NCBI GenBank assembly: GCA_030407315.1
Contig: JALQPE010002712.1
Coordinates: 1 to 64,000 of the forward strand
DNA from: Asparagopsis taxiformis
Lineage: Eukaryota; Rhodophyta; Florideophyceae; Bonnemaisoniales; Bonnemaisoniaceae
Length of the DNA: 64,000 nt
Direction of reading: 5' to 3'
Part shown: positions 32,597 through 45,800 of the stretch, one piece after another
Position numbering within the stretch: the first letter of the stretch is position 1
Layout: every line of letters starts with the position of its first letter
Translations under genes and position numbers: made by a program
Notes under the pieces: model-generated
The model's input: only the letters and a program-made list of their open reading frames with translations
Databases searched by the model: none
Told to the model about the DNA's origin: nothing

Positions 32597-35500
32597 ATGG
32601 GAGACAATAGTATCATGAATACTACAGCGGAGAAGAGCAATTCTCCTTCTGCTGAAGAGAAAAGCATCACTATTGCTCAGTACAGCTCTTCTAAAGTGCA
32701 AGTTGATCCTCGCAAAGTGAAATTCCGACAGTGACCTCCCGTTTGGTGCGACCGGGTCGTGTAAACGAACTGGCCAGCATTTTCATGGATAGAGGTTTCT
32801 CTACCACTGGAACTATGATTACAGTCTGCAAAATGGAAGATAACGAAGGAGACGAGTTTTACTGCATCGATGGCTCTCATCGCATAGCTGCTCTGCAACT
32901 ATGCCTGGAGAAGTACTCAGGAAAGAACAGGGATTCCTTGGAATTGGTTTGGGTACAACAGTTGATTGCGCCGAACGGGCGTCTAATTTTCGATGCGCTG
33001 GAGGTTCTGAAACTGTCTCTCGAAGCCAATATACAAACTCACGATGTCGCTTCTGTGAGCATTGCCGACAATGTTGTGCGGTCATAGAGTTTCTCAGGTT
33101 TTCCAACCAGATGGATCTTCCTGTTGTCCGGCTTATTCCTATTCTGAAAGAAGTGAGCTATATTCTGCCGTCCGACAGGAACCGTTCGGAGAACTCGTAT
33201 AGGCAGTACATCAACATTGCGAAGGGGTTCAATCGCACAGACAGCGTTGCTTTCGTGTACTGGAGCTCTATCCCTAGCGTTTACAATGCTTTGGATAGGA
33301 ACAGAGAAATCGAGGATGCAAGAACCGAGGGAAGAGATCCGGACTTTTCTCGAATTGACTCTGCCGATATGTACGGGTGCGTGCTCGATCTTGTCAATAA
33401 CGCAATATTCCGCAATGGCACGGACGGACGCGGGACGCGCGATAAGGAGTGGTTCCAGTGGTTTGTGCTCGAGATGACAGCGTCGTGGACAAGGATGAGG
33501 AGGAAGAGAGGACTTGTCAGAAATATCGGAAGCGGAAGTCCGTTCACGATGCGCACTTGGCTACTGGCTCTGTTGGCCATCTATGATATGGCAGAGGTCG
33601 TCCGCAAGTGGTTGAACTCTGCCAACGATGGAGGAATTCGTGCGAACGGATTTGGCAGCAGAAAACGCGAAGGAGGTCGGGGATAATGATCATCGCATGG
33701 AGAGCGCATTGTATTCGTCCTTGTCGACTTTCATGACGACGTGGTAGACAGAAGCAGTCTGAGAACCAAGAACGGGATGTTTACAAACAGTTTTTACGAC
33801 AAACTGGAATATGCTACCGGGACAAAGGCAATGCAGGAGACGAAAGCGGAGGAGGAGAGGGAACGGAATCGCATGACCCCCGGAGAAATAGAAAAAGCAC
33901 TTGTTGATGGCGCCAAAGCAGAAGACGAAGAAGCACCTACTGCCGCAGAACAGGGAAATAATTCTACAGAGAAGGAAACGGTGGAAACTTCTGGTCCTGT
34001 TCAAGCAGAAGAAGGAGTATCTGCCGAAGCCAAGTAGAGCAGGAAGTTTCTGCTGTTGTGGAGGAAGAACAGGAAATTACTCCAAATGTGGTGGCTGGAA
34101 GAAGTGAGTGATCCTGCTGTCGCGACGAAAGCAATAGAAGAGGCACCTCTGAGCACCCCCGAAAGAAGCAGAAGACCGTCCTGCCGCAGCAAAAGAGGGA
34201 GGACAGGAACGTCCTGCCACGCGTCTTGCAGCAGCTGAGAAGAGGGAAGCAGAACGTCTTGCTGTTCTCCAAAAAGAACAGGAACGTCTTTCAGCTTCAA
34301 GGGCAGAGCGGGAAAGTCGTGCCAGGGATAATTCGCCGGGAAGGATTGTCAGAGAAGATCTTCCTCAGGGAAGGAAACAAAGCGGCGATACGCAAAGTCT
34401 GGATATCAACTTGGACAATAGTGGTCGCATGGACATAGACACGCCTGGACAACAAGCTGGAGATGCGCAGAACCGCTCTGTGATATTGAAACTTCGAATC
34501 AGGACACCAGAAACTTACAGCACTAGCCCGGCCCGAAGTGGACAGGAGAATTCGGGAAGAAGCAGGAGTCTGGTGGAAGCGGCGATGAAAACGAGTCCAG
34601 GTTGATAAGAAGCGAAGAAGGGAAGATACTAGCGCGAAGTTTTCTGAGCCCAATACGCCGGATGACAACATTGAGATGGGCCTCCCCGGGAAAAGAAGAG
34701 TAGAGTCAATGCAAGAAAACGAACGACTGGAGAAGAAGCACCACTCTTCACTGACGAGCAAGAAAACTCCCTTCCAGACCGCACATTCGCAGAGGACATA
34801 CCTGAGAAGCTGCCTTTATGCGTTCCTTCCAACTCGAGAATGAAGTATTATATCACAGAAGAAGACATTGATACAATCCGGACGGAGATAATGGAAGCAG
34901 CTGCAGGCTACTCTACTTTGGTATGTCCCCTCGGTTCTTGTGAAAGCCAACAATACTTCAGCTACCAGAGAAGAATGATCGACGAGCTTGGTTACGTGGT
35001 GTTGCAAAGACATTTTCTCTTCTACTACAGTGGGAGCAGCTACGCACGAGTTATCACACAGATGGCCAGCACATTCCAAGGTACTACAAGTGGCTCAAGT
35101 GCAAGTCAGAAGAACCCGTGGAAACCACTTCGACCGAAAGACAGCACTGGTGTATTCAAGACGGACCGGAAAAGCATCTGCGATGACCTTGAGCAAGAAA
35201 GCGCGCGGCAGTACAGGAACAAGCTGATTCTGGAGCTAGGTAAGGCGATTTGTGCGGAGAACCTGAAGCTCGGGTTTGGAAGAGAAGAAGAAGCGGTGGT
35301 CTTTCCAGAAACGGGTCTTCGTCTGATTTTGACCGCAGAAGGTAGTCAGGAGCAACTTATGCATACCGATGTTCCCGTCCGTGAGGGAACTGGAACTGGT
35401 CCTCTCAACTCGCCATCATATTTCATGATGGCTGCTGGTGCGGATGGGTTCATCATTCGTATCGCCAAGTTCAGCCATGTGTGCCTAAGTCATCCAGCGA

Positions 35501-35721
35501 AAGACAAGTACCGCGTGCCAGTGACGAACGTGCGCATCCCACCGTATTCCCTGCTTGTATGCCGAACGGACGTGTATCACGGAGGAATGGGATTCGCGGA
35601 GGGTCGTTCTTCGGTGAGGTACCAGCATCCTATCCGGTCCCATCTATCACTGCGAACTTCCAGGGAGAAGTTGCTACAGCCTCCCTTCAATGTCAACTAC
35701 TGGGAGCGTTTAGATATCTGA
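32597..35721 (+). pseudogene. ParB-like / 2OG dioxygenase (D2), right copy, frameshifted
   Basis: It starts at ATG 32597 and ends at TGA 35719-35721. The ParB-like part (IDGSHR) is open in one frame, but shifts occur near 32730, 33075, 33630-33700, 34030, 34600 and 35010. From 34840 to 35721 the dioxygenase domain, including the HxD, HGG and RYQ residues, is again open for 293 codons. Between breaks the protein sequence is identical to the left copy apart from one added Glu (REEEAVV). Either a recent loss of function or consensus errors would explain this. Confidence 0.7.
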
Positions 35722-35943
35722 TGAAATTAGTTCTTAATAGCATTCTATGGCAGGCATCAAGGCCGCCTTCAAGTAAACGATGAAAGTTAGGCTAGTACAT
35801 GACGTTTGCGTATGTAGACGGGTCAGGAGATATACAATACTCAATTTAATATGAGAAGGGGAGGAAACTATGGTGGGCACTACTAGAATAGAACAAGGTA
35901 ATATCGCAGTCGTCTTTGGTTACAACATTGAGGTGAGGAAGGC

Positions 35944-36176
35944 TTACACAGATGATGCAGTTTCGCTGGGTGCTGACAGCAAAGTCATCGTTACGATGAC
36001 TTTGCTGTAAGAAATCAAATCATTACAGCGGCCACAATTTACCGGGTAAAAAATTCTTGCTGATTTTTTTACCCGGTAAAATTTTCTCACCACTGTAATC
36101 AAACCTTTCCTTACAGCAAAGTCATCGTAACGATGACTTTGCTGTAAGCATCCCGGGTAAACGGCTTCGGCTGTAA
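35944..36176. repeat. Fold-back array, right copy of FB3
   Basis: Contains 37-bp palindromes at 35974-36010 and 36111-36147, with two TTTTACC-type palindromes. The left copy kept only one 37-bp palindrome, so this is the more complete version. Confidence 0.8.
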
Positions 36177-36716
36177 GCGGTTGGGAGTTTCGTCCGTCTC
36201 CCACCCTGGGAAGGGTGAGAAGGGAAGTGTGGAGCCGGGAACATCGTACAACGATGGTTTGGACGACTGTTGACGGCTCTGGGGAGCACTCTGCGTCGTG
36301 CAAGCCTGGTTTGCGCTGGCTGCACTACCTGGTATTGAACGGTTCTGTGCGCAAAGTTTACTCATGAAGGAGGTAGGGTGTTGTGTACCACACCAACCAT
36401 AGTTACTAACATTTGCAGTGTACTCTAGTGATGTAATTATTATTCTAGTTTCTAGCTATACAATGATATTAAGTAAGTCAGATGTGCACAGAGCATGGTC
36501 TAAGCCTAGCACGGTAGAGAAAGATGGAAGAAAGATTGAAGGGTAGGCATGCAGAGGTATGAAGGCAGCAGTATGTGTAGACTATGGCAGTGGTAAGAAA
36601 ATATTTCATGCACCAAAGGGGGCAGAGTGACATTAGAGAGGTGGTGTGTAGGGGAAGGTAGGTGGAGATGATGAAGGAGGACAACAGAAACGAGAGCGAG
36701 GGTTGAGACCAACGGC
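36177..36716. repeat. Repeated spacer unit, right copy
   Basis: Inverted copy of 16192-16734. No gene; part of the array-spacer-array unit. Confidence 0.5.
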
Positions 36717-37032
36717 TTACAGATGGAGCAGTTTACCAGGGATGCTTACAGCAAAGTCATCGTTACGATGACTTTGCTGTAAGGAAAGGTTTCATTACAG
36801 TGGCCATGATTCTTTACCCGGTAAAAAAATTCCTGGCCGCTGTAATGAAAACGTTTCTTACAGCAAAGTCATCGTAAATGACTTTGCTGTCAGGAAACAA
36901 AACATTACAGGGCCATGATTTCTTTACCCGGTAAAAAATTCCTGGCCTCTGTAATGAAACGTTTCCTTACAGCAAAGTCATCGTAACGATGGCTTTGCTG
37001 TAAGGATCCTTGGTAAACTGCCTGAGCTGTAA
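36717..37032. repeat. Fold-back array, right copy of FB2
   Basis: 37-bp palindromes at 36746-36782, near 36858 (with internal bases lost) and 36967-37003, alternating with TTTACCCGGTAAA palindromes; inverted outer ends as in 15870-16191. Confidence 0.8.
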
Positions 37033-37237
37033 TTGTCGTACAACGAAAAGTGATGTGGAAGGTTCGGATTGGTCAACCGCTGAATATCATTACCAGGGTG
37101 TATACTAATAGGAATATGTCAGATCTCTAAGTTTCGCCTATCTTACTCAGCTTACGCAGCAAAACAGCTTGTCGTTCAGATCTTCTTCTCTCTTTCTCAA
37201 TCTTTCACTCTTCGTTTGTCAATCACTCACCAAAGCA

Positions 37238-40200
37238 ATGGCTCAACAATCCCCCAACGCTTTCGACCGCCAGGTGCGCTCTGCCAGCCGCCGTGACAAC
37301 GATTCTCCCACTCTCCTTCTCCTCTCCTTTCTCTGGGCCCCCCCTGTCCCCATGGACGTTTGCGAAGCTGCTGCAGCGCTGACCCAGCTCAGCCCAGCAC
37401 CTAAGCCCGTCCCCTCCCCCCCTTCCGCTTCCGATCCCGCGGTTGTCCCGACAATCGACGCTGGCGTTCCCGCAACTCCGCTTCCGGCTCAATCTGCCGA
37501 AGCGGCGCCAGCCGTCGAGGGATCTGGTGCTCCTCTGCCTAGCTCGCCTGCTCCGGACATGATCATCGCGTCCGGCAGCGACTTGGCAGAGGATGCGGAG
37601 AAGGTCGATGATCACAACGCTCGTGACATCGTACCGAACAAGCCTCTCCGCAGCACCAGGCTGGCCTACCCTGGCACAGTGCCCATCCCGGTGGATGTGG
37701 ACTACGACATAAGTCCGGAGAGCTGCCGAAACATTCCAGTCTTCATTTCCCCCTGGATGTTTCTCCTCCGGCAGTCGTGTCCAGGGTGGTCAGGCCGCAT
37801 CGCGTTGATGAGTTGAAGAAAACGTTCTCACTCAGGGATTTTCCGTGATTGCTTCACGCGTGTCCGTCTGCTGCGAGGTGATTGATTCCAATGCAAAAGT
37901 ACGACTGCAATATGTCGATGGATCTCACCGAGTGACCGCGTTGAAGGCCATTCTCGAGTCGGCTGGACCTGCTCCTGCGAAGGACAGTCCAGAGTGGGAG
38001 GAGTTTGTCAAGTCTGACATCTACCGTCGCTTTGGAACTATTCCAGTCGACTTTCTCCTCCCACCGACTCGGCTTGGCCGGGATGTCTTCTGCTCCGAAG
38101 AAGTACTCCCGCTTTCACGGCTGATGAACTTCCACACCCACAATGTCAGCGAGGTAACAGTTGCTGACAATGTGTGCTCTGTGATGGAGTTCATCAATAT
38201 CCACCGCCTGGGAAAGAAGAAGATCGAGCCGACCGTTCAATACATTAAAGAACGGAAAGCGCTGAGCTGGATTCGTCCGAGACAGCTCATGCGCTACGTC
38301 TCGATCGCGCGAGGGTTCAAGACCATTGAAAGCCCTGCTTTCAATACTGGTCGAGCATCCCGAACAGGCCGGAGTTCGTGCAGTTCTCTTCGACCGAGGA
38401 TCTGGCTGGTTGTACGGTGAACTTGTTGTTCAATGGGTCGTTCAGGAGTGCTCCGGATGTACAGAAGTGTTTCATCCTGGAGATGACGGCGCGCTACACT
38501 TGTAGCCGTCGGTCGGCCGGGCTGAAACCGTACTCGGTTGGTACCATTGGGCAGGAATGGATTGCTGGTTTGTTGGAAATCTTCGGGTACGTGAAGGAGG
38601 TGGCCGAGTACTGGAACGTGTCGGATGTGTTGAGGATGCTGGATGGGTCAATTCCCAGCGTGGGTGACCCGAGCAAGAGCTTCGACATTCGCTCGCGCGT
38701 TGTCGAAGTTCTTGCTCAGATGGTCCCCAAGAAAGGGGTGCTGGGCAGACTTCCGTCCCAAGGAAGGCCCCCCCGATGGTTACAGTTACGAAAATATTTT
38801 TCCCCGTAAGAAGTCTGTCTTCGGGAAGGACGCCAGGAAAATGCTCCTGCGCGTCACTGGGTACCGCGACATGCAAATGCGGAAACGCTTTCACGCGATG
38901 TACCCAGACATCCCACATGCTGCGCTCCCAGCCACATGTGGTGATGATGCCCCCATCCTTCCTCTTCCAATTCCTTGCCCATCCCTTCATCCTCCATTCC
39001 TTTGCCCCCACCACCTCAACTGGAATCTTCCAGCAATTCCGAGGTTGCCCCTGTTCCTGTCTCTACCCCTGCCGTGTCTGCATCCTCCCCTGCGGTGACC
39101 CCGGTCAAGCCGACTGCGCGTGGTCCCCAGGATGGCAGCGAACGCTCTGGTCCAGTTTCCCACGCCGGGACTGGTACCCCAACCGTCCTGTCCAAGCCGC
39201 GCAGGAGCAGGTCTCACCGGCTTCGCAGCCTGAGCCTGCGACTCCGGCTGCCGAGCAGCACCCTGCTGCTCCGGCCCCCGCTGTCGAAGCTTCCCGTTCT
39301 GCATCTGCTAGCAGTTCGGGAAGCTCCAGCGATGACAGCTTCGTCCCTTCACCATCCGGTGGGTTGGACAGAAGACGGTTGCGAGGATTTCGACGGAGGG
39401 CCCTACTCCCGAGAAGAATGTGGTCGAGGGCAGCAGTGCGAAGGGCGGTGCAGATCCTGACGAAGATGTCATTGAAGTCAGTGATTCTGCACCGCCCGGA
39501 GTGGAAACTTCTGGGAGGAAAGTGATGCCCAGAAGGAGTACCCGCCTGCAAGCGAGTCGTTCCGGTCGTGGTGGAACGGCGGGTGGTGTGTGTGGAGGTC
39601 GTCGAGCTGGAGAGCGCCCCGAGGATGCGGGTGAAAACTCCATCCTCGGGAAGCGTAACTTGGAAGCCGCTTCTGCGACGCCCGAGCCTTCTACCAAAAA
39701 GAGAAGGCTCGGTGAGACTTCATCAAAGTCGTCGTCAAAGAAATCCAAGTCGGCTTCCCGAGGTCGCTCTCGGGAGCCGGTTCTCCAGTTCGACGACGCC
39801 CAGGAGAATCCCATTCCCGACAGCATCGTCGATGAGAATGTGGCCGCCGTTCTCCCCAGCGCAATTGCGTCTGGCAGCCGGATGAAGTACTATATGGAAA
39901 GTACGACGGTGGAGACGGTTCGGCGGGCGGAAATGAGGGCGGCATTCCAGGCAGCTGCATCGCCGGGTGCTGAGGATACGGTGGTGGACAGGTACTTTGC
40001 GGTGAAGAAGGCATTGTTGGAAAACTTGGGGGTTATTGTTATGGAAGGCCTGTTGGCATCGTCCACGGCTGGTAATGCGACGCATGAGTTGTTCGGTCAC
40101 TTCGCTAGGCAGTTCCCGCTGGTTGAGGAGGTTGAAAAAACCCTCCCAGCAGTCTGATTCTAACGATGACGACAGGGAGCCACAGGACGAGCCGCCAGCT

Positions 40201-40872
40201 TTCGCAAAGCCCGGCTTCGATCCTTCGCCGTGGCAGTTCATCCACAACGTGGGTGATGCGAAGGACCGCATCGATGGTGGTCGTGGGCGCCTCTCTCTGC
40301 CGCGGCGTGAGTTGTGCGACAAGTTGGAGGAGGGGAATTTGGAGATGTATAAGAACAAGTTGGTGGCAGAGCTTGCTCTTGGTGTTTGTGCGGAGTCTCT
40401 GAAGTTGGGAATGGAGGGTGAGGATCCTGTCTTCTTCCCGAAGACAGGATTGCGGCTGCTTCTTACAGCAGATGGGGCTGCGGACCAGGATGGGCACACG
40501 GACTTCAAGGTAGCGACGAATAGTGTTGGAAGTCCTACCCAGTCTCCATCATATTTCATGATGTCGAGCGGAGCCGATGGGTTCTCTATAGTAGTTGCCC
40601 CTTATAGTCATGTATGCCTGGCCAGTCCGGGCGCCGATATGTGGAAGGTTCCCCCTCTCACCTTTTGGGTGCCACCCTATTCCGTATTGGTTGGTCGCGG
40701 TGACCTTTACCATTACGGGGTCGGCTTCAGCCGAGGAGATCTTCCTGCAGGCGAGAAGTTAGTCTATGGCCTGCCCACGCGCGGCCACATCTACTTGAAG
40801 ACGGAGAAGGACGTCCTCACGGACCACATCCACACCGTCGAATATTACAAGTACGATAGGAGCAATAGATAG
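37238..40872 (+). pseudogene. ParB-like / 2OG dioxygenase (D1), right copy, frameshifted but with complete C-terminus
   Basis: ATG at 37238, TAG at 40870-40872. The Ser-Pro microsatellite near the start is shortened relative to the left copy, and shifts occur near 37750, 37830, 38345, 38745, 38970 and 40135. The segment joining the two halves that is broken on the left (around GYRDMQMRKRFHAMYPD) is continuous here. The dioxygenase end is complete: QDGHTDF (iron ligands) and DLYHYGVGF (distal His), ending EYYKYDRSNR. Reading both copies side by side shows D1 was one gene of roughly 1200 codons with the same layout as D2. Confidence 0.75.
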
Positions 40873-41344
40873 CATATCAGAAGTATTAAAACCTATACTA
40901 CTGTTCCCTGCTATAAAGTTCTGTCTTTCTCATCTCAACATTGTTACCTTAGCCCATTTCAGTTCTCATCTATACATCTGTCCTTCATCTCATAGTTTAG
41001 TGCTACTCAGCAGATTGCTTGCTACTTTTTAATATTAGTCTACAACGTTATATGATTTTACTAGCTAGGCCGTAGGGGAGACTAGTTTCAACCCTTGACA
41101 ACGCGCAGATTTCGACTACGAGAGCCGTCACTGTGATAAATTATTTGTAGAATTTTCGTCTATCTTCCCACCTACACTAGGCTACCTATATATATACAGG
41201 GTATAACCTGAACAGAGAACCACGTGAGGTAAAATACCCTGAGAGCTGCTCACAGCCGTACAGACCTTTGCTGAGCAATTTACCCGACTTCAAACTTCGC
41301 TTCTACCTTTACCAGGATGAGAGAAGGACGAAACTCCCTGCTGC
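40873..41344. other. Non-coding interval 3' of D1, right copy
   Basis: Inverted equivalent of 11548-12021. No gene seen. Confidence 0.45.
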
Positions 41345-41661
41345 TTACAGCCGAAGCCGTTTACCAGGGTTCTTACAGCAAAGTCATCGTAACGATGACT
41401 TTGCTGTAAGGAACCGTTGCCTTGCAGTGGCCAAAGAACCTTTTTTACGGGTATTAAAAAAATTGTGGCGCTTAATGTTTTGCTTTCTTACAGCAAAGTC
41501 ATCGTTACGATGACTTTGCTGTAAGAAAACGTTCATTACAGCGGCCACAATTTTTTACCCGGTAAAGAAATCATGGCTGCTGTAATGATTTGTTTTCTTA
41601 CAGCAAAGTCATCGTAACGATGACTTTGCTGTCAGCACCGCCGGAACTGCCAAAGCTGTAA
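41345..41661. repeat. Fold-back array FB5 (right arm only)
   Basis: Bounded by TTACAG (41345) and CTGTAA (41661). 37-bp palindromes at 41372-41408, 41488-41524 and 41598-41634. Together with FB6 and the spacer between them it replaces the single FB1 array of the left arm. Confidence 0.8.
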
Positions 41662-42177
41662 GCAGTCTGGCTTCACCCTCTCCCCATTTCTCTACTCCGC
41701 CTTCAGCATCCAGCCCTCTGGTGACGACGACGCCTTTCGTTTCCCCCCTCACGCCCCCTCTCGCAATGAAATACTCGTCTATTACCACGATAGCTACTCG
41801 TACTGCCGCCTTAATTTCCTCTACACACACCCCCCATCCGTCTCTTCCGTACTACGATCTAGGCTATCCTACCTTACGATTATAGTTGTATAGTGAGTAG
41901 CTAGAGTCCTACTTATGACGACTATAGTGCACCGGAACCGGCGCCGGTTCCCGCCCGGGCGGGTTGAATATATATTTTATGCCGTGAGGCACAGGTACCA
42001 TATGGTCGCTGTGGCTCACGGCACAAGGAGTAGATTTTGCGACCAAAGCCGTCCAAACCATCCTCCGTGATGTTCCCTATTCACACTTCACGTTTACAGC
42101 AGGGAGTTCGTCCTTCTCCCATCTTGGTAAAGGTACCTTTACCAAGAAGGGAGAAGGAAGACGAAACTCCCTGCTGC
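41662..42177. repeat. Spacer between FB5 and FB6 with three extra hairpins (right arm only)
   Basis: About 515 bp related to 16192-16734. It contains an 18-bp GC-rich perfect palindrome (41934-41951) immediately followed by CCCGCCCGGGCGGG (41950-41963). Next is an inverted repeat with 15-bp arms (41980-41994 and 42009-42023), then a 24-bp perfect palindrome (42123-42146) whose arms extend outward to about 42097 and 42174. No gene. Confidence 0.6.
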
Positions 42178-42560
42178 TTACAGCTGAAGCCGTTTACCAG
42201 GGTCCTTACAGCAAAGTCATCGTTACGATGACTTTGCTGTAAGAAAACAAATCATACAGCAGCCACGATTTTTTACCGGGTAAAAAATTGTGGCCGCTGT
42301 AAGATGTTGCTGTAAGGAACCGTTTCCTTGCAGTGGCCAAAGAATTTTTTACCGGGTAAAAAATCAGCAAGAAATTTTACCGGGTAAAAAAATTGTGGCC
42401 GCTGTAATGATTTGCTGTAAGAAAACGTTTCATTACAGCGCCACAATTTTTTTACCCGGTAAAGAAATCATGGCTGCTGTAATGATTTGTTTTCTTACAG
42501 CAAAGTCATCGTAACGATGACTTTGCTGTCAGCATCCCCGGTAAACGGCCCGCACTGTAA
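42178..42560. repeat. Fold-back array FB6 (right arm)
   Basis: Bounded by TTACAG (42178) and CTGTAA (42560). 37-bp palindromes at 42206-42242 and 42495-42531, with four TTTTACCSGGTAAAA palindromes between them. The end next to C (GTAAACGGCCCGCACTGTAA) equals the outer end of FB1 on the left. Confidence 0.8.
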
Positions 42561-42836
42561 TGGGGTGACTGCTTCTCCTACATCGCTCTCGTTACTGGTG
42601 TTCTACATGCTGCGTTGCTACACAATTTCGCACTCACATCTTTCTAGTTTCTCTCCTTTTCGTATCCATAGGTATAGCAGTAGAAAAGTGGATAGTTTGC
42701 ACTCCAGCCGCAGATGCCTTCCTGCAGTCATGTCACGATTGTTGTAGTGTAGTCTATAATATCTAGCGCTCTTGGAAGATGATGCACAGTCTATTGTCTC
42801 TGTCAATGCGTGTTTACTCAAATCTATCAAAGTAGC

Positions 42837-45800
42837 TCAGTTAGCTGGCCAATATTTTCTACCATAGTCAGCAAATATCTCCTCATCAGCTTCAACGTCT
42901 CTGGTCAGAACGACCTTGACAGCATGGGGATTCTTGATATTCGAAGCAAAGTCCGGTTTGTCTATGGCATCGCCTTGTCGAAACTCGGCTGACTGTGTTC
43001 GACTCACCTCGGTCGCTTTCTCCGTTCCGTCAATGACCCGACAATCATTGAGGTAGCTGGTACAATTATAGACCGCTGGAACGAGCCAGACCTTCCGAAC
43101 AGGTGCACCCCTCCCTATGTACGTGGTTTCCAATTCCATGTTGTAGTCCTGGAACCTCTCTCCTGTGCACCCAAATCCTTCCGGGCCGTACATCACTGAT
43201 CTCTGCGGTTCCGAGTCTCGAATCTTCGCATAGAAAATCGTCCCGTTGTACCAGCCAATGACCGTCCCCTTCTTCAGTTTCTTCGCCGCGAATACGCCAA
43301 ACCCACCACCTCTTACCTCCGATTGCGAAACATAGACACCGTAGAATGCGGCATCAGCAGCCAGAATCGCGTCCGGGTCTATGCTCCAAAACGAGTGCAT
43401 GTCCTCGGCCGACCACTGGTCCATATGCACCCCGCTCAATCTGTGAAGCATAGACCCGTCCTTCTTCATTGACGCAACGAACACAAGCAGATGGTTCGGC
43501 AATGCTGTCACAGCAGGCAAACCTTCTGGTGCATCTGAGATGTGCTTCTGACGAAGCCTTGGGGCTTTTCCTGTGACCGGTACCGACTCGTCCCCAAGAA
43601 TACTCTCCACCTCACGCTGCAAGATCCCCCCATATCGCCCGGCTTTCACCTCACTGACGAAAGCATGCAGTATCCACTCCTGCGATGCATCGTGGCACCT
43701 TTTTTTCCTTCTCACACCCAATGAACCGACGATACGTACCATCCCTCAACGTCATACACGCTATGGCTGTGCTGTACGTTCCCGAGAAGAAATCCATCAC
43801 GATATCGTTCTGCTTCGAAAATCGTTCCAGAAGCTCACGAAGAGTGGTCAACGCCTTCTGCTCATGGCGCAGTCGGTTGTTCTGCCCATCGTATTGAGCT
43901 TCACCAGCCGACAACCTCGGAACGTTGTCAATCGCGTTGGTGAACCCAGGGTGCCTCGATATGTCCGGATTGTGCAACCTGTAATCCACCATATCGTATG
44001 CAGCCATACCCTTCCCCCGCTTATACGCATGGATAACGAAATCGTGCATATTATGCAGTGTGCACGTTTTCGTCGATGGATTGGACGTAAAGCTGTGTGG
44101 TCGGCGAGATAGCACGACTGGAACACTGTCCACAATCATCTTGCCAGGCTCGGCATTTCTGATTGCATCCATCCATGCCACGAGTTGGCGCACGCTGGAA
44201 TAGATCAGAGCATGGCCGCCAGGCCGAAGAACTCGAACTATTTCACACGCAACACTCGCCAACTCTTCCGGCTCCAGAATATCGTACTCCGAGTTTTCTC
44301 TGCCGCCTTCCCGCCTCGTGTTGAATGGAGGATCAGTGAGCACAAGCTGAACACTGTCCTCCAACACGCCATCTTCCAGGAAACTAATTTTGTCCTCCAC
44401 CTCTTTGGCTACATCAGTGGCGTCACAATTCACAGTGTGAATGTAACGCCCCATCACAGCTTCCAGCTTGGTGACGTATTCTGGCTTGGATTCCTTTCCG
44501 ACGTCAACGAGCGGTGCTTCTGTAGGCGATACAGTGTCAACCTCCATAGCGTCATCATCTTCCGCACCTTCTCTTGTTGCTGTTTCGCTAGCAACCGCCG
44601 CATTATCGTCCTCTCCACCACCGCGCTCCAGCCTAGCCTTCTTCCTCTGTGGCTCCAGACTATCCTCTTCTATATCCTCGCTGCCATTGTTTGGCACTGC
44701 TGCGGATATTTCCATCTGCGCAGGTGCACCTTCAAGGATGCCAGGCTCGGGCGTATCCTCAAGACTGTGCAACTCATCCATGGTCAGAGGAAGCTTTCGT
44801 TGCTCTCGGGTTCGCAATAACCAAGCCTTCAGCCTCCTCTGACCATCCAGGGCATGAGACGTGTTCAACTTGGCTCGCATGAACGAGTTCAATCCGAACT
44901 TGTCAGGAGTGTCGAAAAGCAAGGCTCGAAGTCTCTGCATCAGCTGACCACGCTCGGCGAAAACATTCACCTCAGTGACACATTGGCGTATCGACAGCAG
45001 GAAGGCGCTTGTCAATGATCGCAGCCTTGCATCCACAGCCACTGGAAGGTCGGCACAGAACCCGTTTTCACTGTCTACAGTTTTCGGGACAATGGTCAGG
45101 TTTTTCCGATGCTCCTCGACCGCACAGCCATCAGACCGATTCGGGAGTGACCTGAAGCAAAGGCTCGCAGGATCGAATACCATGAACGGCCAGCACATCG
45201 ATTCAACATCCTCGTACCCCAACACTCTTGCCCCGGTATCCCACGCAGCTAACACACGGTCGACAACAAATCCAAGCTGGTTGGCTTGCGCACTGGATGT
45301 TGCAATTCCAACCATTCCACCACCACCAATGGCCCCGGATGTGGCTCTGGCCCGCCTAGATGGCACACTGCCCATCTCCTTACTGCAAATAGCCAAGATA
45401 CACTGGCACATCATAACCATCAGCCTCCTGAACCGCTTCTGGCTAGCCTGCAAAGAATCTTGCATGTCGGATGTAGCGCCGTCCAGAAAGTACCTGCTCG
45501 AAAGCAGTTCGCGGTTCAGTGGAGAGGACAATTCTCCGCGGGGTGTCTTGCCAAACATTTCGACGGCACGAGAACTAGTCACCCCCATCTGTTTCGGAAA
45601 CTCAACCATCCTCGGAGAATCACCCATCTCTGCATTGAGTCCAGACGCAAATCAATCGCACTCGAATCTTCTGCTCGGTGATACGGCCGAAGCACAGCCA
45701 GAATAGACATGCATGAGCTGTACTGCGGTTTACCACTCAGGCTTGAAGCAATTTTGCCGCTTGGATCGCAGGATTTGATCCAGCCCAACACATCAGCCAT

